A DNA stretch of 64,000 bases, taken from JADJWR01 sp963847675. GTDB lineage: Bacteria; Pseudomonadota; Gammaproteobacteria; Burkholderiales; Burkholderiaceae_F. The first letter of the stretch is position 1. Each line of letters starts with the position of its first letter. The notes under the pieces were generated by a model that did no database searches, was not told where the DNA came from, and worked only from the letters and a program-made list of their open reading frames with translations. Position numbers and translations under genes: made by a program. The stretch lies in NCBI GenBank assembly GCA_963847675.1, contig CAWKAP010000009.1, forward strand, positions 62,001-126,000, in the 5' to 3' direction. Shown piece by piece: positions 20,314 to 27,564 of the stretch.

Positions 20314-21303
20314 CTAGCCCAGCAGGTGCTTGACGCCGTCGCGCTCCTCGAGGAGTTCCTTCAGCGTTGCGTCCATCTTGCCGCGCGACCAGTCGTCGAT
20401 CTCGAGTCCCTTGACCATCTCGTACTTGCCGCCGGCGCACTTGACGGGGAAGCCGTAGACGATTTCCTCGGGGATGCCGTAGCTGCCGTCAGAGGCAATG
20501 CCCATCGTGATCCAGCGCCCGCCCGTGCCATGGACCCAGTCGCGCATATGGTCGATGGCGGCGTTGGCCGCCGAGGCTGCCGACGACAGGCCACGCGCTT
20601 CGATGATCGCCGCGCCGCGCTTGCCGACGGTAGGTATGTAGGTGTCGCGGTACCAGGCCTGGTCGTTGACCAGCGACACGGCGTTCTGGCCGCCGACCGT
20701 CGCGAAGCGGATATCGGGGTACATCGTCGGCGAGTGGTTACCCCACACGACCAGCTTCTCGATCGAGTCGACCGGCTTGCCGGTGCGCGCGGCGAGCTGC
20801 GAAAGGGCGCGGTTGTGGTCGAGCCGCATCATCGCCGTGAACGCGCTCTTCGGCAGCGAGGGGGCCGATTTCATGGCGATGTAGGCGTTGGTGTTGGCCG
20901 GATTGCCGACCACCAGCACCCGGACGTTGCGGCTGGCCGCGGCGTCGAGCGCCTTGCCCTGCGCCGTGAAGATCTGCGCGTTGGCGGCCAGCAGGTCCTT
21001 GCGCTCCATGCCGGGGCCGCGCGGTCGGGCGCCGACGAGCAGCGCAATCTCGGTGTCCTTGAACGCCGCCGCCGGGTCGCTGTAGGCACTCATGCCCGCG
21101 AGCAGCGGGAACGCGCAGTCGTCGAGTTCCATCATCACGCCCTTGAGCGCCTTCTGTGCCTTTTCGTCCGGGATCTCGAGCAGTTGCAGGATGACGGGCT
21201 GGTCATTGCCGAGCATCTGCCCCGAGGCGATGCGGAACAGGATCGAGTAGCCGATCTGGCCGGCGGCGCCGGTGACAGCGACACGTACGGGGGTCTTGGT
21301 CAT
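20314..21303 (-). CDS. mdh: Malate dehydrogenase
   Basis: A 329-residue NAD-dependent malate dehydrogenase of the lactate/malate dehydrogenase superfamily, catalysing the last oxidative TCA step. It shows the N-terminal GAAGQIGYSILFRIASG dinucleotide motif, the substrate-loop ARPRGPGMERKDLL, VVGNPANTNA, the MRLDHNRA segment and the catalytic His in VVWGNHSPTMYPD. Length is standard for the bacterial type with about 327 residues. It is the first gene of the minus-strand TCA group and is divergent from gntR across 227 nt that include an operator-like palindrome. Confidence 0.97.
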   Translation of the reverse strand: MTKTPVRVAVTGAAGQIGYSILFRIASGQMLGNDQPVILQLLEIPDEKAQKALKGVMMELDDCAFPLLAGMSAYSDPAAAFKDTEIALLVGARPRGPGMERKDLLAANAQIFTAQGKALDAAASRNVRVLVVGNPANTNAYIAMKSAPSLPKSAFTAMMRLDHNRALSQLAARTGKPVDSIEKLVVWGNHSPTMYPDIRFATVGGQNAVSLVNDQAWYRDTYIPTVGKRGAAIIEARGLSSAASAANAAIDHMRDWVHGTGGRWITMGIASDGSYGIPEEIVYGFPVKCAGGKYEMVKGLEIDDWSRGKMDATLKELLEERDGVKHLLG

Positions 21304-21481
21304 GGTTTTCTCCGGAAAAAGACACGACAGGCTAGCGCAGGGGCGAACGTGAAAGCTTGATCAAGGTCGGGTCGAGCTTGCGAAGCGCGCGCGATCGGAG
21401 GCCGGCACGGCGAGGTCACAAGGCAGGCGGGTCGACATCGGGCAAGCGCGATCCGGCGCGCGGGAAACAAGCGTAGTATAG

Positions 21482-21500
21482 GTCTTGTATAAGACACAAG
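21482..21500. promoter_or_regulatory. Overlapping inverted repeats between mdh and gntR, putative GntR operator
   Basis: The sequence GTCTTGTATAAGACACAAG holds two overlapping inverted repeats: GTCTT-N4-AAGAC, and CTTGT-N7-ACAAG. It lies 31 nt before the gntR start and is flanked by AT-rich bases (TAGTATA just upstream) in an otherwise GC-rich gap. A HutC-type GntR regulator typically binds such short palindromes near its own gene, so autoregulation and control of mdh are likely. This is inference; no second copy was found in front of sdhC or acnA. Confidence 0.55.
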
Positions 21501-21530
21501 ATCGAGCCGAGGACGATTGCCTCGCGCTCC

Positions 21531-22304
21531 ATGGCCACGCAAATGTCTGCCGACACTGCCCGCATCCCGGCCACCGACCGCCCACGCGACGCGGTGTTCC
21601 TGCCGCTGTACAAGCAGATCAAGTCGCTGCTCGTGCAGCGGCTGCAGCAGGGCGAGTGGAAGCCCGGCGCGCCGATCCCCAGCGAAATGGAACTCGCGGC
21701 CCGTTTCCAGGTGAGCCAGGGCACCGTGCGCAAGGCGGTCGACGAACTGGCCGCCGAGAACCTGCTGATCCGGCGGCAGGGCAAGGGCACCTTCGTCGCC
21801 ACTCACCAGGAGCCGCGTGCGCAGTTCCGCTTTCTTCGCCTGGTGCCCGACCATGGCGAGATGGTGCCGTCGCAAAGCACGTTCCTCGAGTGCCGGCGCG
21901 TCAAGGCAGCGGCGGACGTCGCGCAGCAGCTCGACCTGCGCGGCGGCGACGCGGTCGTCTACCTGCGTCGGCTGCTCAGTCTCGGCGGTACGCCGCTGGT
22001 GCTCGACGACATCTGGCTGCCCGCGGCGCTTTTTCGCGGGCTGACCGCCGATCGGCTGGCCGGATATCAGGGTCCGCTCTATGGTCTCTTCGAATCCGAA
22101 TTCGGCACGCGAATGATCCGCGCCGAGGAACGCATCCGCGCAATTGCCGCAGACGAAGACGTCGCTGGCCTGCTGGCCGTCGCGCCGGGGTCACCTTTGC
22201 TGCTGGTGGATCGCGTCTCCTACACCTACAGCGACCAGCCGGTGGAGGTGCGTCGCGGGTTCTGCGTCACCACCGAGCACCACTATCGCAACGAACTCTT
22301 CTAG
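21531..22304 (+). CDS. GntR family transcriptional regulator, HutC/UTRA type
   Basis: A 257-residue regulator. An N-terminal winged helix-turn-helix (about residues 24-90: LYKQIKSLLVQRLQQGEWKPG…PSEMELAARFQVSQGTVRKAVDELAAENLL) is followed by RRQGKGTFV and a UTRA ligand-binding domain (about 105-250). It sits between mdh and the sdh operon, in the same place as the GntR regulator of TCA genes in other betaproteobacteria, which makes control of the flanking TCA genes the best guess. The effector is unknown; a TCA intermediate is plausible. An alternative start lies 15 nt later (MSADTARIP). Confidence 0.88.
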   Translation: MATQMSADTARIPATDRPRDAVFLPLYKQIKSLLVQRLQQGEWKPGAPIPSEMELAARFQVSQGTVRKAVDELAAENLLIRRQGKGTFVATHQEPRAQFRFLRLVPDHGEMVPSQSTFLECRRVKAAADVAQQLDLRGGDAVVYLRRLLSLGGTPLVLDDIWLPAALFRGLTADRLAGYQGPLYGLFESEFGTRMIRAEERIRAIAADEDVAGLLAVAPGSPLLLVDRVSYTYSDQPVEVRRGFCVTTEHHYRNELF

Positions 22305-22325
22305 CGTTTCACCTGTCCTGATCGT

Positions 22326-22356
22326 GGCCGAATTGTTCGGCCGCGACGAATTCGGC
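22326..22356 (+). promoter_or_regulatory. Competing inverted repeats in the gntR-sdhC gap
   Basis: Within the 112-nt gap, GGCCGAA (22326-22332) can pair with TTCGGCC (22336-22342) in a tight hairpin, or the overlapping GCCGAATT (22327-22334) can pair with AATTCGGC (22349-22356). The two structures exclude each other, as in attenuators. There is no leader peptide or T-tract that I can see, so this could equally be a protein-binding palindrome. Confidence 0.35.
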
Positions 22357-22416
22357 GAAAATACGCGCCGCTCCGCGCGGGTCAGCGCATCTCGGACACC
22401 TGGGCTTCGAACCTCC

Positions 22417-22827
22417 ATGAGCAAGACACTTCAGCAAAAGCGGCCGGAGTTCAAGAACATCCACGTCACGCAGATCATCAGCTACCGGCTGCCCGCCGGC
22501 GGCTTCGCGTCCTTCCTGCATCGATTCAGCGGCGCGCTCATGTTCCTGGCGTTGCCGTTCCTGCTGTGGCTGTTCGACCTGAGTCTGACGTCGGAGCTGA
22601 GCTACGCCAGGCTGGCCGAGGTCTTCTCGAACGGCTTCGTCAAGGTCGTGCTGCTCGGCCTCAGCTGGGCGCTGCTGCACCATCTGGTGACCGGCATCCG
22701 CCACCTGCTGCTCGACCTGCACGTCGGCATAGAGAAGGAGGCCGCGGCGCGCAGCGCCTGGTGGGTGTACTTCATCAGCCTGCCGCTCACCTTGCTGGCG
22801 GCCCTGAAACTGTTCGGAGTCGTGTAG
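22417..22827 (+). CDS. sdhC: Succinate dehydrogenase cytochrome b556 subunit
   Basis: A 136-residue membrane anchor subunit of complex II. Three helices lie near residues 38-54, 74-94 and 114-134. The quinone-site segment SFLHRFSGA before helix 1 and HHLVTGIRHLLLDLH in helix 2, with the haem-ligand histidine, identify it. The opening KRPEFKNIHVTQIISYRLP resembles the usual SdhC N-terminus. Its stop is followed at once by the sdhD start, so the genes are tightly coupled. The ATG was chosen from this N-terminal match. Confidence 0.94.
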   Translation: MSKTLQQKRPEFKNIHVTQIISYRLPAGGFASFLHRFSGALMFLALPFLLWLFDLSLTSELSYARLAEVFSNGFVKVVLLGLSWALLHHLVTGIRHLLLDLHVGIEKEAAARSAWWVYFISLPLTLLAALKLFGVV

Positions 22828-23190
22828 ATGGCCGCCAACATCGGTCCCAAGCGCCTGGTCGTGGGCGCGCATTACGGGTTGCGCGACTGGCTGGCGCAAC
22901 GGGTCACCGCGGTCATCATGGCCGCCTACTCGGTCGTCGTCGGCGTCTACGCGATCTTCATGCTGGCGCCGGGCTACGAGGCCTGGGCCGGCCTGTTCGT
23001 GCCGCTGTGGATGAAGGTCGCCACGCTGGTCGTGTTCCTCGCGCTGATCTACCACGTCTGGGTCGGCATGCGCGAGATATTCATGGACTACGTCAAGCCG
23101 ACCTGGATCCGGCTGCTCGCCTACATGCTGACGCTCGTCTGGCTTGCCGCCTGCGCCGTCTGGTCGGTGCAGATCCTCTGGAGAGTCTGA
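22828..23190 (+). CDS. sdhD: Succinate dehydrogenase membrane anchor subunit
   Basis: A 120-residue hydrophobic subunit of complex II with helices near residues 25-45, 60-82 and 93-117. The N-terminus has RLVVGAHYGLRDWLAQRVTAV, and YHVWVGMREIFMDYVKP carries the second haem ligand His and the conserved Tyr-type quinone-site residues. With SdhC it holds haem b and the ubiquinone pocket and docks SdhA-SdhB at the inner membrane. It starts immediately after sdhC and ends 3 nt before sdhA. Confidence 0.94.
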   Translation: MAANIGPKRLVVGAHYGLRDWLAQRVTAVIMAAYSVVVGVYAIFMLAPGYEAWAGLFVPLWMKVATLVVFLALIYHVWVGMREIFMDYVKPTWIRLLAYMLTLVWLAACAVWSVQILWRV

Positions 23191-23193
23191 GCG

Positions 23194-24973
23194 ATGACCG
23201 CTTTTTCCAAGTTGCCGCGCCGCCGCTTCGACGCGGTGATCGTCGGCGCCGGCGGTGCCGGCATGCGCTGCTCGCTGCAGCTGGCGCAGGCCGGGCTGAA
23301 CGTCGCCGTGCTGTCGAAGGTGTTTCCGACCCGCTCGCACACGGTCGCCGCGCAGGGCGGCATCGGCGCGTCGCTCGGCAACATGACCGAGGACCAGTGG
23401 CTGTGGCACATGTTCGACACGGTCAAGGGCTCCGACTATCTCGGCGACCAGGATGCGATCGAGTTCATGTGCCGCGAGGCGCCGAAGGTGGTCTACGAGC
23501 TCGAGCACTTCGGCATGCCGTTCGACCGCAATCCGGACGGCACCATCTACCAGCGGCCGTTCGGCGGTCACTCGGCCAATTTCGGCGAGAAGCCGGTGCC
23601 GCGCGCCTGCGCCGCCGCCGACCGCACCGGACACGCGCTGCTGCACACCCTGTACCAGCGCAACGTCGCTGCGCGCACGCAGTTCTTCGTCGAGTGGATG
23701 GCGCTCGACCTGATCATGGACGCCGAGGGCTCCTGCGTCGGCGTGGTCGCGCTCGAGATGGAAACCGGCGAGTGCATGATCCTCGAGGGCAAGGTGACCG
23801 TGCTGGCCACCGGCGGCGCCGGCCGCATCTTCGCCGCCTCGACCAACGCCTACATCAACACCGGCGACGGCCTCGGGCTGGCCGCGCGAGCCGGCATCCC
23901 GCTCGAGGACATGGAGTTCTGGCAGTTCCACCCGACCGGCGTGGCCGGTGCCGGCGTGCTGATCACCGAGGGTGTGCGCGGCGAGGGCGGCATCCTGCTC
24001 AATGACCGTGGCGAGCGCTTCATGGAGCGCTATGCGCCGACGCTGAAGGACCTCGCGCCGCGCGACTTCGTCTCGCGCAGCATGGACCAGGAGATCAAGG
24101 AGGGGCGCGGCTGCGGGCACGACAAGGACCACGTGCTGCTGAAGCTCGATCACCTCGGCGCCGAGACGATCATGAAGCGGCTGCCGTCGATCCGCGAGAT
24201 CGCGATCAAGTTCGCCAACGTCGACCCGATCCGCGAGCCGATCCCGGTCGTGCCGACGATCCACTACCAGATGGGCGGCGTGCCGGCCAACTATCACGGC
24301 CAGGTGGTCGCGCCGAAGAACGGCGAGCCGAATGCCGTGGTCGATGGTCTGTATGCCATCGGCGAGTGCTCGTGCGTCAGCGTGCACGGCGCGAACCGGC
24401 TCGGCACGAATTCGCTGCTCGACCTGGTGGTCTTCGGCCGCTCGGCCGGCAACCACATCGTCGAGTCGCTGCGCGGCGAGCCGCGCGAGAACAAGCCGCT
24501 GCCGGCCGGTGCCGGCGAGGCGACGATGGCCAGGCTGGCCGCCCTCGATGGGCGCGCCGACGGCGAGCGCACGCAGGACGTCGCCGATGAAATCCGCCGC
24601 ACGATGCAGAAGCACTGCGGCGTATTCCGCACCGGCAGCCTGCTCGGCGAAGGCGCGCGGAGAATTGCCGAGCTCGACGAGCAGCGCAAGCGGGTCGCGA
24701 TCCTCGACAAGTCGAAGGTCTTCAACACCGCGCGTATCGAGGCGCTCGAACTCGACAACCTGATCGAAACCGCCAGGGCAACGATCGTTTCGGCCGAGGC
24801 GCGCACCGAAAGCCGCGGCGCACACGCCCGCGACGATCTACCCCGAGCGCGACGACGCCAACTGGATCAAGCACACGCTGTGGTACTCGGAAGGCAGCCG
24901 GCTCGCCTACAAGCCGGTCAACATGAAGCCGATTTCGGTCGAGACCTTCGAGCCCAAGAAACGCACGTTCTGA
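23194..24973 (+). CDS. sdhA: Succinate dehydrogenase flavoprotein subunit, frameshifted by one extra base near 24838
   Basis: SdhA oxidises succinate to fumarate using covalent FAD. Seen are the FAD motif VIVGAGGAGMRCSLQL, the flavinylated His in RSHTVAAQGGIGAS, FHPTGVAGAGVLITEG, and the catalytic Arg region HGANRLGTNSLLDLVVFGR. The frame is normal to residue 548 (…SRGAHARDD). Then one extra base among 24834-24838 (GACGATCTACCCC where GAC-GAY-TAC-CCC is expected) shifts it. Reading on with that base skipped gives YPERDDANWIKHTLWYSEGS…FEPKKRTF and a TGA at 24971-24973: the normal 592-residue protein. As written, the shifted frame has no stop before sdhB and joins it in frame. A sequencing or assembly error is most likely, because this subunit is needed for the aerobic TCA cycle. 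Confidence 0.9.
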
Positions 24974-24987
24974 CGCCGAGCACCGCC

Positions 24988-25743
24988 ATGACCGCCACGA
25001 ACGACAAAGAAAATACCGCGCTGGCCGCAACCGCGCGCCGCATCGTCCGGTTCCAGATCTATCGCTACGACCCGGACAAGGACGCCAGGCCGTACATGCA
25101 GGCGCTGGAGGTGCAGCTGGCCCCGACCGACAAGATGCTGCTCGATGCGCTGATGCGCATCAAGAGCCAGGTCGACGACGGCGTTGCGTTCCGCCGCTCC
25201 TGCCGCGAGGGCGTGTGCGGTTCGGATGCGATGAACATCAACGGCAAGAACGGCCTGGCGTGCATCACCAACCTGCGCGAGCTCAAGGAGCCGATCGTCC
25301 TGAAGCCGCTGCCCGGGCTGCCGGTGATCCGCGACCTGATCGTCGACATGACCCACTTCTTCAACCAGTACCACTCGGTCCGGCCGTACCTGATCAACGA
25401 CACGCCGCCGCCCGAGAAGGAGCGGTTGCAGTCGCCCGAGGAGCGCGAGGAACTCGACGGCCTGTACGAGTGCGTCCTGTGCGCCTGCTGCTCGACGAGC
25501 TGCCCGAGCTTCTGGTGGAATCCGGACAAGTTCGTCGGTCCGGCGGGCCTGCTGCAGGCGTACCGCTTCATCGCCGACAGCCGCGACCAGGCCACCGGCG
25601 AGCGCCTCGACAACCTGATGGATCCGTACCGGCTGTTCAGGTGCCACACCATCATGAACTGCGTCGACGTCTGCCCGAAGGGGCTCAATCCGACGCGGGC
25701 CATCGGCAAGATCAAGGAACTGATGGTCCGGCGCGCCGTCTAG
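24988..25743 (+). CDS. sdhB: Succinate dehydrogenase iron-sulfur subunit
   Basis: A 251-residue iron-sulfur protein carrying electrons from SdhA FAD to quinone. The [2Fe-2S] ligands are in CREGVCGSDAMNINGKNGLAC, the [4Fe-4S] ligands in CVLCACCSTSCPSFWW (with the distal Cys in FRCHT…), and the [3Fe-4S] ligands in CHTIMNCVDVCPKGLNP. The N-terminus is about 15 residues longer than in E. coli (MTATNDKENTALAATARRIV), so a slightly later start is possible. The ATG lies 14 nt after the restored sdhA stop. Confidence 0.95.
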   Translation: MTATNDKENTALAATARRIVRFQIYRYDPDKDARPYMQALEVQLAPTDKMLLDALMRIKSQVDDGVAFRRSCREGVCGSDAMNINGKNGLACITNLRELKEPIVLKPLPGLPVIRDLIVDMTHFFNQYHSVRPYLINDTPPPEKERLQSPEEREELDGLYECVLCACCSTSCPSFWWNPDKFVGPAGLLQAYRFIADSRDQATGERLDNLMDPYRLFRCHTIMNCVDVCPKGLNPTRAIGKIKELMVRRAV

Positions 25744-25769
25744 GCGCCGCCCGGGGCCGCGGCAGGCTG

Positions 25770-26060
25770 ATGGCGGGCTCCGATCATTCCACCGGGAGCG
25801 GGTCCGCGCCCGAGCCGGTCGAACTGCGCCGGCTGCGCTGGCGAGCCCGGCGCGGCCTGTTGGAAAACGACCTCCTGATCGGCAGGTTTCTCGATCGCCA
25901 CGGAAGGACTCTTGATGCAGCGCAGAACCGGGCACTGATGAAGCTGCTTGAATTGCCCGACAACGAGCTGCTCGACCTGCTGCTCGCCCGCATCGAGCCT
26001 GTGCCTCCGCTGGACAGCCCCGATGTGCGCGCGCTGCTCGCCAGGCTGCGTTCGGCTTGA
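25770..26060 (+). CDS. sdhE: SdhE (succinate dehydrogenase FAD assembly factor, DUF339)
   Basis: A 96-residue protein of the SdhE/YgfY family, which promotes covalent FAD attachment to SdhA. The hallmark RRLRWRARRGLLENDLLIGRFL contains the conserved RGxxE motif (RGLLE), followed by LLELPDNELLDLLL typical of the second half. The N-terminal 16 residues are variable and the start is less certain. It lies 26 nt after sdhB and 41 nt before gltA, the usual betaproteobacterial place. Confidence 0.92.
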   Translation: MAGSDHSTGSGSAPEPVELRRLRWRARRGLLENDLLIGRFLDRHGRTLDAAQNRALMKLLELPDNELLDLLLARIEPVPPLDSPDVRALLARLRSA

Positions 26061-26101
26061 CTGTCCCTCGACCCGGCAAACAACAAGCAAGGAGCCCTCA
26101 C

Positions 26102-27418
26102 ATGACGCTGACCCCCGCTGACGGCAAGGCAACGCTTTCGTTCTCCGACGGCTCGCCCTCTCTCGATCTGCCGCTGTACAAGGGAACGATCGGGCCGGAC
26201 GTGATCGACATCCGCGCGCTGTATGGCAAGACCGGCAAGTTCACCTACGACCCCGGCTTCCTGTCGACGGCGTCGTGCAACTCGACGATCACCTACATCG
26301 ACGGCGACAAGGGCGAACTGCTGTACCGCGGCTATCCGATCGAGCAGCTGGCCACGCAGTGCGACTACCTCGAAACCTGCTACCTGCTGCTCTACGGCGA
26401 ACTGCCGAACGAGAAGCAGCGCAGCGACTTCGTCAAAGTCGTGACCCATCACACGATGGTCAACGAGCAGATGCAGTTCTTCCTGCGCGGCTTCCGTCGC
26501 GACGCGCATCCGATGGCGGTGATGACCGGGCTGGTCGGCGCGCTGTCGGCGTTCTATCCGGACTCGATGAACCTCAACGATCCTCACCAGCGCGAGGTCT
26601 CGGCGATCCGGCTGATCGCCAAGATGCCGACGCTGGTGGCGATGGCCTACAAGTACACGATCGGCCAGCCGTACATCTATCCGCGCAACGAGCTTTCCTA
26701 CGCCGGCAACTTCATGCGCATGATGTTCGCCACGCCGTGCGAGGACTACAAGCCGAACGACGTGCTGGTGCGGGCGATGGACCGCATCTTCATCCTGCAC
26801 GCCGACCACGAGCAGAATGCCTCCACGTCGACCGTGCGGCTGTGCGCCTCCAGCGGCACCAACCCGTTTGCGGCGATCGCCGCCGGCGTGGCGTGCCTGT
26901 GGGGACCGGCGCACGGCGGCGCCAACGAGGCCTGCCTGAACATGCTGTACGACATCCAGCGCAACGGCGGCGTGGCCAAGGTCGGCGAGTTCATCGAAAA
27001 GGTCAAGGACAAGAACAGCACCGTGAAGCTGATGGGCTTCGGCCACCGCGTCTACAAGAACTACGATCCGCGCGCCAAGCTGATGCGCGAGACCTGCCAC
27101 GAGGTCCTCGAAGCGCTCGGCCTGCACGACGACCCGCTGTTCAAGCTGGCGATGGCGCTCGAGAAGATCGCGCTCGAGGACGACTACTTCGTGAGCCGCA
27201 AGCTGTATCCGAACGTGGATTACTACTCCGGCATCGTGCAGAAGGCGATCGGCATTCCGGTGCCGCTGTTCACGGCGATCTTCGCGCTGGCGCGCACGGT
27301 GGGCTGGATCGCGCAGCTGAACGAAATGATCGCCGATCCGGAGTACAAGATCGGCCGGCCGCGCCAGCTTTTCGTCGGCAGCAAGCACCGCGACGTCAAG
27401 CCGGTCGGCAAACGCTAG
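26102..27418 (+). CDS. gltA: Citrate synthase
   Basis: A 438-residue type II (hexameric, Gram-negative type) citrate synthase that condenses acetyl-CoA and oxaloacetate. Catalytic residues lie in WGPAHGGANEACL (His), MGFGHRVYKNYDPRAK (His) and the Asp-containing NVDYYSGIV segment. The N-terminal LDLPLYKGTIGPDVIDIRALYGKTG is typical of the allosteric Gram-negative enzyme. The ATG is preceded by AAGGAGCCCTCAC. It ends the sdh transcript, with an intrinsic terminator just downstream. Confidence 0.97.
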   Translation: MTLTPADGKATLSFSDGSPSLDLPLYKGTIGPDVIDIRALYGKTGKFTYDPGFLSTASCNSTITYIDGDKGELLYRGYPIEQLATQCDYLETCYLLLYGELPNEKQRSDFVKVVTHHTMVNEQMQFFLRGFRRDAHPMAVMTGLVGALSAFYPDSMNLNDPHQREVSAIRLIAKMPTLVAMAYKYTIGQPYIYPRNELSYAGNFMRMMFATPCEDYKPNDVLVRAMDRIFILHADHEQNASTSTVRLCASSGTNPFAAIAAGVACLWGPAHGGANEACLNMLYDIQRNGGVAKVGEFIEKVKDKNSTVKLMGFGHRVYKNYDPRAKLMRETCHEVLEALGLHDDPLFKLAMALEKIALEDDYFVSRKLYPNVDYYSGIVQKAIGIPVPLFTAIFALARTVGWIAQLNEMIADPEYKIGRPRQLFVGSKHRDVKPVGKR

Positions 27419-27437
27419 CAGGAGAGGGGCAGGGGAG

Positions 27438-27465
27438 GAAAACGGCGCCCGTGGGCGCCGTTTTC
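27438..27465. terminator. Intrinsic terminator after gltA
   Basis: A perfect 13-bp inverted repeat (GAAAACGGCGCCC / GGGCGCCGTTTTC) with a 2-nt GT centre, giving a G+C-rich stem ending in a T-run on the plus strand and an A-run on the other side. It lies 20 nt after the gltA stop. The A/T tails on both sides mean it could also stop transcription arriving from the minus-strand hydrolase gene. Confidence 0.9.
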
Positions 27466-27564
27466 ATTTCTGCTCGGGGAAAAAGTGGGTGGCGAGGCGG
27501 CGTTGCGCCCCGCACGTTGCCCGACGGCCGCTGTCCCGGGCCGCGGACAATCGCCATCACCCGG

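Noticed and set aside
22309..24825. An 838-residue open frame on the minus strand
   Set aside because: It is a shadow of sdhCDA with low-complexity composition.
23194..25743. A genuine SdhA-SdhB fusion protein
   Set aside because: The normal SdhA C-terminus and stop are present one base out of frame, and sdhB has its own start, so a single extra base explains the joined frame.
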